Assembly (NCBI RefSeq): GCF_022919715.1
Contig: NZ_CP095042.1
Span: 2,542,001-2,606,000 of the forward strand
DNA: 64,000 bases
From: Agromyces sp. H17E-10
GTDB taxonomy: Bacteria; Actinomycetota; Actinomycetes; Actinomycetales; Microbacteriaceae
Direction of reading: 5' to 3'
Part shown: positions 35,625-44,646 of the stretch, in pieces
Position numbering within the stretch: the stretch's first letter is position 1
How the letters are laid out: each line of letters begins with the position of its first letter
Translations under genes and position numbers: made by a program
The notes under the pieces: generated by a model
What the model saw: the letters and a program-made list of their open reading frames with translations, nothing else
Database searches by the model: none
What the model was told of the DNA's origin: nothing

Positions 35625-36188
35625 TCAGGCGCGCAGCGCCGGTTCGCGCAGACGGCCGGATGCGGCGGCGCTGTGCCCGTCTGCAGCGCTGGCGAACCTG
35701 ATCGCGTGCGCCTCGATCGGCACCGCAATGAGATCGCCGGCCACGAGGTCACCGGGCAGTTCGACGGGTGCGAGCACGTGGCATCCGCCCGCCGCGAAGC
35801 GCACGGTGACGGGCGACACGCGCGCAACCGACACCCGGCCGATGAGACGCGCTTCGGCCCAGCCGGGCCGATGCGGTCCGAACCGGGCGTCGATCGCGAT
35901 CTCGGGCTGACCGCCTGCGGCCGCGTCGCCCGATCGGCCGTTCGTGACCGACTGCACCGTCGCGAGCACGACGCCGAGGTGCCGGGCGTGATCGACGCCG
36001 TCGGCCGCGGCGGGCGCGGGATCGAGGTGCGCGAGCGGGGTGCCGCTGCGCTCGGCGAGCCGCACCATCGAGAATCCGCCGACGATGACGTCGGTCGTGG
36101 TCACCCGCGTACCCGCGGGCCACTGCGCGGGGGCGATCGGATCGGGGATCGATCGCCGCAGGGTCGGCAGCAGACGCGTGAGCGTCAT
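35625..36188 (-). CDS. hypothetical protein
   Basis: 187 residues, no signal peptide or membrane segment. Contains TTDVIVGGFSMVRLAERSGTP and LVAGDLIAVPIEAHAIRF. No recognised domain. ATG 36188 is preferred to ATG 36242 because the latter adds a low-complexity Arg/His stretch; neither has a strong ribosome site. Upstream to 36326 nothing else is visible. Confidence 0.6.
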   Translation of the reverse strand: MTLTRLLPTLRRSIPDPIAPAQWPAGTRVTTTDVIVGGFSMVRLAERSGTPLAHLDPAPAAADGVDHARHLGVVLATVQSVTNGRSGDAAAGGQPEIAIDARFGPHRPGWAEARLIGRVSVARVSPVTVRFAAGGCHVLAPVELPGDLVAGDLIAVPIEAHAIRFASAADGHSAAASGRLREPALRA

Positions 36189-36326
36189 GCGAGGTGCCGC
36201 GTGGTGGGAGGCATTCCTCCGTTGTACGCCGGTCGGGCGCACTGTGCGCGATTGTTACGGGACGCAGACGGCGGGGCGGCGAATGCTCACACGAATTCGA
36301 CGGTCGCCCCGAGCGCTGTGAGCGAC

Positions 36327-36596
36327 CTAGGCGGCGAGCGCCTCGTCGAGCTTCGCGCCGAGCTCGGCGTCGGTCGGCTCGGTGAAGTGGGTGCCGTCGG
36401 GGAACACGACCACGGGGATGTTCGTGCGGCCCGAGATCGACTTCGCGACGTCGGCGGCCTCGATGTTCACTTCGAGGTCGACGTAGTCGTAGTCGACGCC
36501 GCGCGCGTCGAGCAGTCGCTTCGAGCGGCGGCAGTCGCCGCACCAGGCGGCGCCGTACATCGTGATGCGGTCGGGGTGCGTTGCAGGGGAAGTCAC
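36327..36596 (-). CDS. mycoredoxin (glutaredoxin-like, CGDC)
   Basis: 89 residues, thioredoxin fold with active site WCGDC (Cys19, Cys22), cis-Pro in NIPVVVFPDGTHF and a C-terminal helix. This is the pattern of mycoredoxin-1, which reduces mycothiol-mixed disulfides in actinobacteria. Supports a mycothiol-producing host. Confidence 0.9.
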   Translation of the reverse strand: MTSPATHPDRITMYGAAWCGDCRRSKRLLDARGVDYDYVDLEVNIEAADVAKSISGRTNIPVVVFPDGTHFTEPTDAELGAKLDEALAA

Positions 36597-36605
36597 ACCG
36601 ATACC

Positions 36606-39600
36606 CTACGCAGGAACCCTCTCGGTTATTCCCGCGCCGACGAGCCGCATGAACGCGCTGAGCTGCGCGACGCCTTCGGCCCGGTGCGGGAGCCCGTCGA
36701 CGAGGCCGGGGGAGTACACGAGGTACGCCGCCCACTTGGCCCGCGAGATCGCGACGTTGAGGCGGTTCTTGAGCAGCAGGAACTCGAGGCCTCGCGGCGC
36801 GCTCGCCGCCGAGGATGCCGCGAGCGAGACGATCGCGACGACGGCCTCTTGGCCCTGGAACTTGTCGACGGTGCCGACGGGCACGTCGGGGAATCCGGCC
36901 GTATCGAGCGCCTCGCGCACGGTGCCGAGCTGAGCGTTGTACGGCGTGACGACGATGAGGTCGCGTTGCCCGAGCGGTCGCGGCGGCGACGTGACCGGAC
37001 CGTTCGGCGAATCGTTCGCATCGGTCCACTCGCGACCGATGAGCGAGCGCACGAGGTGAACGACCGCGTCGGCCTCTTCGGGCGAGAACGTCGCGTTGCC
37101 CTCGTGCTCGACCGGGATGGGCGTGACCCCGGGTGCGACGCCGTCGAGCGAGCGGCTCGCCGCGACCGGATGCGAGTGCAGTTCGCCCTCGTACGAGAGC
37201 CGCGACACCGGGGTCGCGACAGCGGGGTGCATGCGCCGGCTCTCCGCGAGGAAGTAGCCGAGCTCCGCCGGCAGCACGTCGTGGCCGTCGGCGACCCAGC
37301 CGAGCGCGGAGGCGTTGACCGGTTCGGGGTGGAGCGCCTGGCTCACCTGCGGCAGCTGCTGCGGGTCGCCGAGCAGCAACAGGTTGCGGGTGGCCACCGA
37401 GACGGCGATCGTCGAAGCGAGCGAGAACTGCCCGGCCTCGTCGATCACGAGCAGGTCGAGCGAGGCACGCGGGATGCGGCGCACGTTGCAGAAGTCCCAG
37501 GCCGTGCCGCCGACGACGTAGCCATCGGTGCGCTCTGCGGCGAATTCGGCCACATCGTCTTTGCGCCCGAGCGCGGTGAAGCCGTGCTGCGCCGCCTCGC
37601 CCGCGTCTTTCAGGTGCTTCGCGACGCGGTCGCGATCGAGCCCCGCACCCACGACGGCGTCGAGCAGGTTCTCGACGACCGAGTGCGACTGCGCGACGAC
37701 GCCGATGCGCCAGCCGTGATCGCGCACGAGCGCGGTGATCACGTGGGCGGCGAGGTAGGTCTTGCCCGTGCCGGGAGGGCCCTGCACCGCGAGATAGGAG
37801 TGCTCGAGCCGGCGTACTGAGTCGACGACCGCCGCCTGGTAGTCGTGGTCGCCGCCGAGCGGCGCGAGTCCACCGATCGCACGCGGCGGGTGGCGCCGCA
37901 GGATGTCCATCGCCGGGTCGAGCGGCAGGTCGGGCGTGCGTCCCGGGATCGGAGCCGCCCATTCGGCGATCGCGTCACGCAGCGCGTCGGCGCGCGGCGG
38001 GGCGCCGGGCGCGATCGCGAGCGGCAGCTCGCTCCACGTGAGGCCGGGCTGACCGCGCTCCTCGACCCGTACGCCGGCATCGGAGACCTCGACCACCGTC
38101 GCGTACGACCACGCGCGCTGGCCCGGCCGCGTCGACTGCGAGTGGAACGGAGCCGGCCAGTCGTAGAGCAGGAACACGTCGCCGCCCACGCTGAACCTCG
38201 ACCCGGGGGCGATGCGCCCGTCGAGCAGGAGTTCGCGGCGAGCGCTGTTCCACCTCGGCTCCTCGTACCAGTTGCCGACCGCACGAGATCGCTCGGGGTC
38301 GACGACGAGCACGTCGCGGTGCTCCTCCCAACTCTCGAGCGGCTGGTCGCAGCGCAGGTAGTGCGACCACCAGAAGCTCTTCGCCTCGCGTGCGTGGTAG
38401 TCGATCGCCGCCGACGCGAGCGCGAGGGCCTCGGTGTCGGCGTCGCGGCGGGAGGCGCCGACCGTCGCGAGACCGCCCCCGGTCGCCACGACGCGGCCCG
38501 CGCGGGCGGCGAGCTCCGCCGCCTCCTCGCGCTCGCGCACGAGCGACCTGAGCTGCAGCGCGAGGGGCGAGGCCTCGTAGATCTTGCCCTCGGCGCGGTC
38601 GGCGAGCATCGACGCGGCGACGGGGCGTACGCCCTCGCGAGCCCCCACTCCGAGCAGCCAGTCGCGCAGCCGCAGGGTCGAGACGCAGTCGTACCGGTTG
38701 TAGTCCGCGAGGTCGTCGAGGATTCGCGCGGCCTCGGCCGCGGCATCCGCAGCCTCGACCGGCGACGTCGTGCCGTGCGCCTGCGCGAACGCCTGCAGCT
38801 CGCCCGCCCTCACGTATTCGGTGATGGAATCGGCGCCCGACTTCACGTCGGCCTCTCGGAGCTCTGCGCCCATGTAGAGGGGCTCGAGCTTCTTGATCGA
38901 GTACGAGCGGCTGCCGACCCGCACCGCACGCTTCACGATCGGGTAGAGGTCGACGAGCACGCCGTCGGCGAGCAGCTGGTCGACCTCGGCCTCGCCGACG
39001 CCGTGGCGAGCGGCGATCGAGGTGAGGTGGGTTCGCTCGTAGCTCGCGTAGTGGAAGATGTGCAGGTCGGGGTGCACCTGGCGGCGCAGCTTCACGAATT
39101 CGAGGAAGCGCACGAGCGCCTCGCGCTCTTCGGCGAACGAGTGCGCCCAGAACGCCGTATAGGTCTCGGAGTTGTCGACCATGCCCCAGAGGTAGTCGAG
39201 GTTCCACTTCGTGCCGTCGCCCTCGGTGTAGAGCGGGTCGCCCTCGAAGTCGAAGAAGAGGTCGCCTGCGCTCGGCTCGGGGATCGCGGCGATCGCCCGG
39301 GCGTCGCGCACGCCGACCGGTGGCGGCAGGGGCGGGTCGCCCTCGCGCCAGGCACCCGAGGCGACCGCGTCGGCGGCCTCGACCTCGGCGCGCAGCTGCA
39401 GCCGGGCCTGGGCGCGCAGGTTGTCGAGCGTCGCCTCCATGATGTGCGGCACGGGCTCGTGCGTCGCAGCGAGCTCGTCGATGGTCGTGATGCCGGCCGC
39501 CGCGAGCGGCTCACGCTGCGTCACCCGGAGGCCGCCGACCATGAGCACGTCGCGGTGCGCCTGCACCTCGAGTTCGCAGGTCGGGCATCGCCCGTCGTGG

Positions 39601-40283
39601 CCGTAGCGCGGGTCGCCCCAGACGACGGGTTCGAGGTCGGCCACGCGGTCGTCGACGATGCGCTGCAGGCGCGCGATGCGCTCGCGGTACACCGGCAGGA
39701 TGTCGTCGAGCCGGTGCGCGCTCACCGTGCCGTCGCCGAGCAGCAGCTCGACCGTGTCGTCGAGCGGCACGCCCAGCCGGGTGAGCTGCTCGGCGTAGGC
39801 GGCGAGCTGCAGCAGCGCCGTGACGCGCGCGTGCCGCGCGAGCTTCGAGTCCTGTACCCGGTAGCGGCCGTCGGGCTGCCGCACGATGAAGTCGGCGAAG
39901 CCGATGAACCCCTGCCCCGGAACCGGTTCGTCGGAGAACGTCGCCTGGAAGACGACGGGCGCGCCGGCCTCGAACGCGGCGATCGTCGCGGCCGTCGCCG
40001 CGGCCACCTCGTCGGGCTCGCGCACGTCGGGTCGGGGGATCTCGACGACCCCCGATCCGAACTCGGCCCGGTACCGCTCGAGCACCCGCTCTTCGTGCGC
40101 GTCGCCGAGCTCGCCGGCACGCCGCAGCATCGGGTCGTCGAGCGGTGCGAACAGCGTGTCGCGCCCGAGCTTGACGTCGAGCTCGCGCAGGAACGCGAAC
40201 TCGCAGTCGCTCGCCTTCTTGAGGTCGCTCGCGCTCGTCACGACGATGCCGTTCAGCAGGCCGGCGTTCTTCAGCAGGTACAT
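36606..40283 (-). CDS. TM0106-type RecB-like nuclease fused to an SF1 helicase
   Basis: 1225 residues. N-terminal PD-(D/E)XK nuclease: Asp near 127 (GFADFIV) and VQDSKLARH near 141-147, then CPTCEL near 231. A RNase-H-like segment starts at FFDFEGDPLYTEGDG near 343. The C-terminal half is an SF1 helicase: Walker A GPPGTGKT near 834, VIDEAGQFS near 948, and the C-terminal VGTVDKFQGQEAVVAIVS. Such fusions are widespread in actinobacteria with unproven roles in DNA repair or defence. ATG 40283 follows GAGAGGAGCACGCCAG. Gap of 9 bases to mycoredoxin downstream. Confidence 0.9.
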   Translation of the reverse strand: MYLLKNAGLLNGIVVTSASDLKKASDCEFAFLRELDVKLGRDTLFAPLDDPMLRRAGELGDAHEERVLERYRAEFGSGVVEIPRPDVREPDEVAAATAATIAAFEAGAPVVFQATFSDEPVPGQGFIGFADFIVRQPDGRYRVQDSKLARHARVTALLQLAAYAEQLTRLGVPLDDTVELLLGDGTVSAHRLDDILPVYRERIARLQRIVDDRVADLEPVVWGDPRYGHDGRCPTCELEVQAHRDVLMVGGLRVTQREPLAAAGITTIDELAATHEPVPHIMEATLDNLRAQARLQLRAEVEAADAVASGAWREGDPPLPPPVGVRDARAIAAIPEPSAGDLFFDFEGDPLYTEGDGTKWNLDYLWGMVDNSETYTAFWAHSFAEEREALVRFLEFVKLRRQVHPDLHIFHYASYERTHLTSIAARHGVGEAEVDQLLADGVLVDLYPIVKRAVRVGSRSYSIKKLEPLYMGAELREADVKSGADSITEYVRAGELQAFAQAHGTTSPVEAADAAAEAARILDDLADYNRYDCVSTLRLRDWLLGVGAREGVRPVAASMLADRAEGKIYEASPLALQLRSLVREREEAAELAARAGRVVATGGGLATVGASRRDADTEALALASAAIDYHAREAKSFWWSHYLRCDQPLESWEEHRDVLVVDPERSRAVGNWYEEPRWNSARRELLLDGRIAPGSRFSVGGDVFLLYDWPAPFHSQSTRPGQRAWSYATVVEVSDAGVRVEERGQPGLTWSELPLAIAPGAPPRADALRDAIAEWAAPIPGRTPDLPLDPAMDILRRHPPRAIGGLAPLGGDHDYQAAVVDSVRRLEHSYLAVQGPPGTGKTYLAAHVITALVRDHGWRIGVVAQSHSVVENLLDAVVGAGLDRDRVAKHLKDAGEAAQHGFTALGRKDDVAEFAAERTDGYVVGGTAWDFCNVRRIPRASLDLLVIDEAGQFSLASTIAVSVATRNLLLLGDPQQLPQVSQALHPEPVNASALGWVADGHDVLPAELGYFLAESRRMHPAVATPVSRLSYEGELHSHPVAASRSLDGVAPGVTPIPVEHEGNATFSPEEADAVVHLVRSLIGREWTDANDSPNGPVTSPPRPLGQRDLIVVTPYNAQLGTVREALDTAGFPDVPVGTVDKFQGQEAVVAIVSLAASSAASAPRGLEFLLLKNRLNVAISRAKWAAYLVYSPGLVDGLPHRAEGVAQLSAFMRLVGAGITERVPA

Positions 40284-40405
40284 CTGGCGTGCTCCTCTCG
40301 CCGGGCGTGCTCCCACGGTAGCGGCAGCGTGCGACATCCCCGGCGCCTCGGGCGCGACGAGCGGGTGGGATGCCGCTCCCGACGTCGCGGCGTAGGGTGA
40401 CGGCC

Positions 40406-40801
40406 ATGGCGGACTGGGAGGACCTGCGGCGCCTCGCGCTCGCGCTGCCCGACACGAGCGAGGCGGTGAGCTGGGGTTCGGCGCACTGGCGGGTGCACGG
40501 CAAGGGGTTCGTGTGGGAGCGACCGCTGCGGAAGACCGACCTCGCCCACCTCGGCCTCGACGAGCAGCCCGGGCCGATCATGGGCGCCCGCGTCGAGGAC
40601 GAGCACGAGAAGCTCGCGCTCGTCGACGAGGATGCCGACGTGTTCTTCACGATCCCGCACTTCGACGGATGGCCGGCGATCCTCGCCCGGCTCGACCGCA
40701 TCGGCGACGAGCGGCTGGACGAGCTCGTCGAGGAGGCGTGGCTCGTGATGGCGCCGCCGAAGCTCGCGCAGGGCTGGGTCGGCGAGCGCGACAGCGAGTA
40801 G
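40406..40801 (+). CDS. MmcQ/YjbR family protein
   Basis: 131 residues; DLRRLALALPDTSEAVSWGS, WERPLRKTDLAHLG, FTIPHFDGWPAILARLDRI and ELVEEAWLVMAPPKL. This is the MmcQ/YjbR fold (CyaY-like, DNA-binding candidates, function unsettled). ATG 40406; divergent from the nuclease-helicase. Confidence 0.9.
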   Translation: MADWEDLRRLALALPDTSEAVSWGSAHWRVHGKGFVWERPLRKTDLAHLGLDEQPGPIMGARVEDEHEKLALVDEDADVFFTIPHFDGWPAILARLDRIGDERLDELVEEAWLVMAPPKLAQGWVGERDSE

Positions 40802-40812
40802 CGCGCCGGCGT

Positions 40813-40894
40813 GGTCTCGATACGGCGCTGCGCACCTACTCGACCGACGACGGCGCTGCGTGCCGACTCGACCGCCGGAGTCAGTCGACCACCG
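40813..40894. repeat. decayed cluster of dispersed repeats
   Basis: GGTCTCGATACGGCGCTGCGC...CTACTCGACC at the left, followed by three weaker CGACTCGACCNCCG-like fragments. Fills the gap between the MmcQ-like gene and the convergent TetR gene. Confidence 0.6.
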
Positions 40895-40906
40895 AAGTCG
40901 CGGCGC

Positions 40907-41527
40907 CTACCCGAGCCCGCCGCGCGGCAGCCCGAGCAGGCCCTCGACGGCGTGCAGCGTGAGCTCGCCGCGGTGCGCGGTGTCGCCCCAGCGCACGAGC
41001 GCCTGCGCGTTGAGTCCGTCGATCATGCCGAGCACCTGCCACGCCACGCCCGAGGCATCCGTCGTCTCGAAGTCGCCCGACCGCACGCCGGTCTCGATGA
41101 CGCCCTGCAGCACCGTCTGCCAGGCGTCCATCTGCTCCCGCACGGCGAGCGCGAGCGTCTCGTTGCGCCGGCCGAGCGCCCACGCCTCGACCCAGACGAC
41201 CGTGACGTCGTCGCGCGATCCGTCGAGCACTGTGCGGATGAGGGTGCCGAGCTGCGCGCGCGGCCCGTCGAGCGTCGAGACGAGCGCCTCGACCTCGGCG
41301 ATCTCGGCGCCGACGACGGTCGCGAAGGTGCTCGCGATGAGCGACTCCATGCTGGGCACGTAGTGGGCGACGAGGGCGGGCGCGACGCCGGCGCGCGCGG
41401 CGACCGCGCGCAGGGTGACGGCTGCGAGACCCTCCTCGAGGGCGAGCTCGCGGGCGGCGCCGACGATGTCGCGGGTGCGTTCGTCGGGCGACTTGCGGGC
41501 GGCGCGGGGTCGGGTCGGCGTTGACAT
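40907..41527 (-). CDS. TetR-family regulator (BetI/RutR-like)
   Basis: 206 residues from ATG 41527. HTH about 15-60 (IVGAARELALEEGLAAVTLR, ARAGVAPALVAHYVPSMESL). The C-terminal domain (TVVWVEAWALGRRNETLALA) resembles the BetI-type TetR_C_6 domain. Divergent from agmatine deiminase, with a RutR-like palindrome between. A minus-strand TATGAT lies about 8 bases before ATG, so a leaderless message is possible; GTG 41533 is an alternative start. Confidence 0.85.
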   Translation of the reverse strand: MSTPTRPRAARKSPDERTRDIVGAARELALEEGLAAVTLRAVAARAGVAPALVAHYVPSMESLIASTFATVVGAEIAEVEALVSTLDGPRAQLGTLIRTVLDGSRDDVTVVWVEAWALGRRNETLALAVREQMDAWQTVLQGVIETGVRSGDFETTDASGVAWQVLGMIDGLNAQALVRWGDTAHRGELTLHAVEGLLGLPRGGLG

Positions 41528-41549
41528 GATCACCCATCATAGGTAATCT
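41521..41549 (+). promoter_or_regulatory. predicted promoter of the agmatine deiminase operon
   Basis: TTGACA (41521-41526), 17 bases, TAATCT (41544-41549): near-consensus. Initiation near 41556, immediately before the operator, gives a leader of about 88 bases. Confidence 0.7.
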
Positions 41550-41557
41550 CGCAGCAG

Positions 41558-41577
41558 TATTGATCATTTGGTCAATA
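41558..41577. promoter_or_regulatory. RutR-like TetR operator
   Basis: TATTGATCA-TT-TGGTCAATA, an imperfect palindrome of two 9-base halves with one mismatch. The core TTGATCATTTGGTCAA agrees at 15 of 16 positions with the RutR consensus I recall (TTGACCANNTGGTCAA). Sits at the start of transcription of the deiminase and within the TetR upstream region, so autoregulation and repression are likely. Confidence 0.7.
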
Positions 41578-41643
41578 AATTTCGAGGACGCGACGACGCC
41601 GCCGGCGCCGGGCGACCACGACATCTCGAAGGGGAGACCACGC

Positions 41644-42678
41644 ATGGCCTGGCGCATGCCGAGTGAGACCGCACCGCACGAGCGCACCTGGATGGCGTTC
41701 CCCCGAGAGGGCTTCACCCTCGGCGAGGAGGCCTCCGAGCGCGAGACCGGCTACGCCGCCTGGACGGCCGTCGCCCACGCCGTCGCCGAGTTCGAGCCCG
41801 TGACGATGGTTGTCGACCCGACCGAGATCGCCCGCGCGAAGCGCATGCTCAGCGGCGACATCGAGATCGTGGAGGCTCCCCTCGACGAGTTCTGGATGCG
41901 CGACTTCGGCCCGACCTTCGTCGTCGACGACGAGCGTCCCGGCGTGCTCGGCGCGGTCGACTGGACCTTCAACGGCTGGGGCGCGCCCGAGTGGGCCGAG
42001 TGGCGCAAGTCGGCCGAGATCGCCCGCTTCATCGCGCCGCTCGTCGGCGCCGAACTGGTGTCGAGCGTGCTCGTCAACGAGGGCGGCGGCATCCACGTCG
42101 ACGGCGAGGGCACCGTGCTCGTCACCGAGACCGTGCAGCTCGACCCGCGCCGCAACCCGTACGCCGACAAGGCCCGCGTCGAGGCCGAGCTCGCCCGCAC
42201 GATCGGCGCCACCAAGGTCGTCTGGCTGCCGCGCGGCCTCACCCGCGACTACGACGAGTTCGGCACCAACGGGCACGTCGACATCGTCGCGACGATCACC
42301 TCGCCCGGCACCCTCCTGCTGCACGCGCAGCAGAACCCCGAGCACCCCGACTTCGAGGTCACGCGCGAGCTGCGCGCGGTGCTCGAGCAGGCCACGGATG
42401 CCGCGGGCCGCAGCTTCGAGATCGTCGACATCCCCGCGCCCGCGACGCTCCGCGACGAGGAGGGCTTCGTCGACTACAGCTACGTCAACCACCTCGTCGT
42501 GAACGACGGCATCATCGCGTGCGGCTTCGGCGAGGAGCAGGCGGATGCCGCGGCCCGCGAGATCCTCGAGGCCGCCTACCCCGGCCGGCGGGCCGTGACG
42601 GTCGACTCGCGCGACATCTTCGCCCGCGGCGGCGGCATCCACTGCATCACCCAGCAGCAGCCGGTGGTGGCCCGATGA
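41644..42678 (+). CDS. agmatine deiminase family protein
   Basis: 344 residues, peptidyl-arginine-deiminase-like fold. Catalytic Cys334 in GGGIHCITQQQP at the C-terminus, Glu/Asp and His in EFWMRDFGPTF, NEGGGIHVDGEGT and GTNGHVDI. The family converts agmatine to N-carbamoylputrescine plus ammonia. The amidase starts within its stop codon. ATG 41644 follows GGGGAGACCACGC. Confidence 0.92.
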   Translation: MAWRMPSETAPHERTWMAFPREGFTLGEEASERETGYAAWTAVAHAVAEFEPVTMVVDPTEIARAKRMLSGDIEIVEAPLDEFWMRDFGPTFVVDDERPGVLGAVDWTFNGWGAPEWAEWRKSAEIARFIAPLVGAELVSSVLVNEGGGIHVDGEGTVLVTETVQLDPRRNPYADKARVEAELARTIGATKVVWLPRGLTRDYDEFGTNGHVDIVATITSPGTLLLHAQQNPEHPDFEVTRELRAVLEQATDAAGRSFEIVDIPAPATLRDEEGFVDYSYVNHLVVNDGIIACGFGEEQADAAAREILEAAYPGRRAVTVDSRDIFARGGGIHCITQQQPVVAR

Positions 42679-44402
42679 GCGGCATCGACGTCGTCGAGGC
42701 GCCGATCGCACGCCTGCGCGCCGCGCTCGAGGCCGGCGAGACCACCGCCGTCGAGCTGCTCGACGCGTACCTCGCACGCATCGCGGCCTACGACGCACCC
42801 GGCACCGAGACGGCCCTCAATGCGTTGGTCGTCATGAACCCGGATGCCGCGGCCGAGGCCCGCGCTTCCGACGAGCGCCGCGCACGGGGTGAGACGCTGG
42901 GCCCGCTCGACGGCATCCCGTACACCGCCAAGGACAGTTACCTCGCCCGCGGCCTCACCGCAGCCGCCGGCAGCCCCGCGTTCGAGCACCTCGTCGCGCA
43001 GCGCGACGCGTTCACGATCGAGCGGCTGCGCGCCGGCGGTGCCGTGCTCATCGGGCTCACGAACATGCCCCCGATGGCGAACGGCGGCATGCAGCGCGGC
43101 GTCTACGGTCGCGCCGAGAGCCCGTACAACGCCGAGTGGCTCACGAGCGCGTTCGGCTCGGGCTCGTCGAACGGCTCGGGCACCGCCACCGCGGCGTCGT
43201 TCGGGGCGTTCGGCCTCGGCGAGGAGACCTGGTCGAGCGGCCGCGCCCCGGCGTCGAACAACGCCCTCTGCGCGTACACGCCGTCGCGCGGCGTCATCTC
43301 GGTGCGCGGCAACTGGCCGCTCGTGCCGACGATGGACGTCGTCGTGCCCCACGCCCGCACCATGGCCGACCTGTTCGAGCTGCTCGACGTCATCGTCGCC
43401 GACGACGTCGAGACGCGTGGCGACTTCTGGCGCGCGCAGCCGTGGGTGCAGATCGCGGCATCGTCGGAGGTGCGGCCCGAGTCGTACCCGGCGCTCGCCC
43501 CGGTCGACGCCGTGGCGGCGCGTGACACGCTCGCCGGCAAGCGCGTCGGCGTGCCGAAGATGTACATCAACGCCGACCCCGAGTCCGGCACCAACCCTGA
43601 CGGCGGCATCGGCGGCCCGACGGGCGAGCGCATCGAGACGCGTGCGTCGGTCATCGAGCTGTGGGAGGCCGCGCGTCGCGACCTCGAGGCGGCCGGTGCC
43701 GAGGTCGTCGAGGTCGATTTCCCCGTGGTGTCGAACTACGAGGGCGACCGCCCCGGCGCACCGACGGTGAAGACCCGCGGGCTCGTCAGCGAGGAGTTCC
43801 TCAAGTACGAGATCGTCGACCTCTCGGCGTGGGCGTGGGAGGACTTCCTGCAGGCCAACGGCGACCCCGCGCTCTCGACGCTCACGGGCGTCGACGGTGC
43901 GACGATCTTCCCGCAGCCGGCGGGCGCGCTGCCCGACCGGTACACGGGCTTCGACGACGACATCGCCGAGTACCCCGGGCAGGTGCGCGAGCACCCGTAC
44001 GCGTCGTTCACCGACATCCCCGAGCTCGAGCAGGGCGTTCGCGGCCTCGAGGAGACCCGCCGCGTCGACCTCGAGCAGTGGATGGACGAGCAGGGTCTCG
44101 ACGCCGTCGTGTTCCCCGCGGTCGCCGACGTCGGCCCCGCCGACATGGACGTGAACGAGGCCTCGGCCGACCTCGGCTGGCGCAACGGCGTCTGGGTCGC
44201 GAACGGCAACCTCGTGCCGCGCCACCTCGGCATCCCGACCGTGACGGTGCCGATGGGCACGATGGCCGACATCGGCATGCCCGTCGGCCTCACGTTCGCG
44301 GGGCGCGCCTACGACGACACCGCGCTGCTCGCGCTCGCCGCGGCCTTCGAGGCCACCGGCTCACGTCGCACCGAGCCGCCCCGCACTCCGCGCCTCTCAT
44401 AG
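42675..44402 (+). CDS. amidase-signature family hydrolase
   Basis: 575 residues. The Ser-Ser-Lys triad is traceable: Lys86 (YTAKDSY), Ser165 in GSGSSNGSG and probable nucleophile Ser188 in EETWSSGRAPAS, where most amidases have DTGGSIR; the motif is clearly diverged. Stop of the deiminase overlaps its ATG (ATGA), so the two are coupled. It may act on the deiminase product or on another amide; bacterial agmatine routes normally use the nitrilase AguB instead. Substrate is inference. Confidence 0.9.
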   Translation: MSGIDVVEAPIARLRAALEAGETTAVELLDAYLARIAAYDAPGTETALNALVVMNPDAAAEARASDERRARGETLGPLDGIPYTAKDSYLARGLTAAAGSPAFEHLVAQRDAFTIERLRAGGAVLIGLTNMPPMANGGMQRGVYGRAESPYNAEWLTSAFGSGSSNGSGTATAASFGAFGLGEETWSSGRAPASNNALCAYTPSRGVISVRGNWPLVPTMDVVVPHARTMADLFELLDVIVADDVETRGDFWRAQPWVQIAASSEVRPESYPALAPVDAVAARDTLAGKRVGVPKMYINADPESGTNPDGGIGGPTGERIETRASVIELWEAARRDLEAAGAEVVEVDFPVVSNYEGDRPGAPTVKTRGLVSEEFLKYEIVDLSAWAWEDFLQANGDPALSTLTGVDGATIFPQPAGALPDRYTGFDDDIAEYPGQVREHPYASFTDIPELEQGVRGLEETRRVDLEQWMDEQGLDAVVFPAVADVGPADMDVNEASADLGWRNGVWVANGNLVPRHLGIPTVTVPMGTMADIGMPVGLTFAGRAYDDTALLALAAAFEATGSRRTEPPRTPRLS

Positions 44403-44409
44403 AGCCCCG

Positions 44410-44452
44410 CCGGTCGAGTAGCGCCCGACGGCGTCGGACGCGTATCGAACAA
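44410..44452 (-). repeat. dispersed repeat
   Basis: CCGGTCGAGTAGCGCCCGAC then GGACGCGTATCGAACAACC, 8 bases after the amidase stop. Confidence 0.7.
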
Positions 44453-44474
44453 CCCTCCGCACCACTCGCGCTTC

Positions 44475-44544
44475 TGTAGGAACTTCTGCCCGGCGCGCGG
44501 CGTATCGGTGCCGACACGCCGCACAAGCCACGGAAGTTCCTACA
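44475..44544. repeat. 70-base nested inverted-repeat element
   Basis: Outer 12-base perfect inverted repeat TGTAGGAACTTC / GAAGTTCCTACA (44475-44486 and 44533-44544) enclosing a second stem GCGGCGT...ACGCCGC. Same length as the element at 11894-11963. The outer arms are far less GC-rich than their surroundings. Confidence 0.75.
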
Positions 44545-44565
44545 CTTCGGATTCGGCGGGGCATG

Positions 44566-44610
44566 GGTTTCGATACGCGTCGTCGCTGCGCGTCGGCGCT
44601 ACTCAACCGG
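44566..44610 (+). repeat. dispersed repeat
   Basis: GGTTTCGATACGCGTCGTCG then GTCGGCGCTACTCAACCGG, between the 70-base element and the oxidoreductase stop. Confidence 0.75.
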
Positions 44611-44646
44611 CAGGCGGGTGCCCGCGCTCCGCCACCAGCGGGAGGG

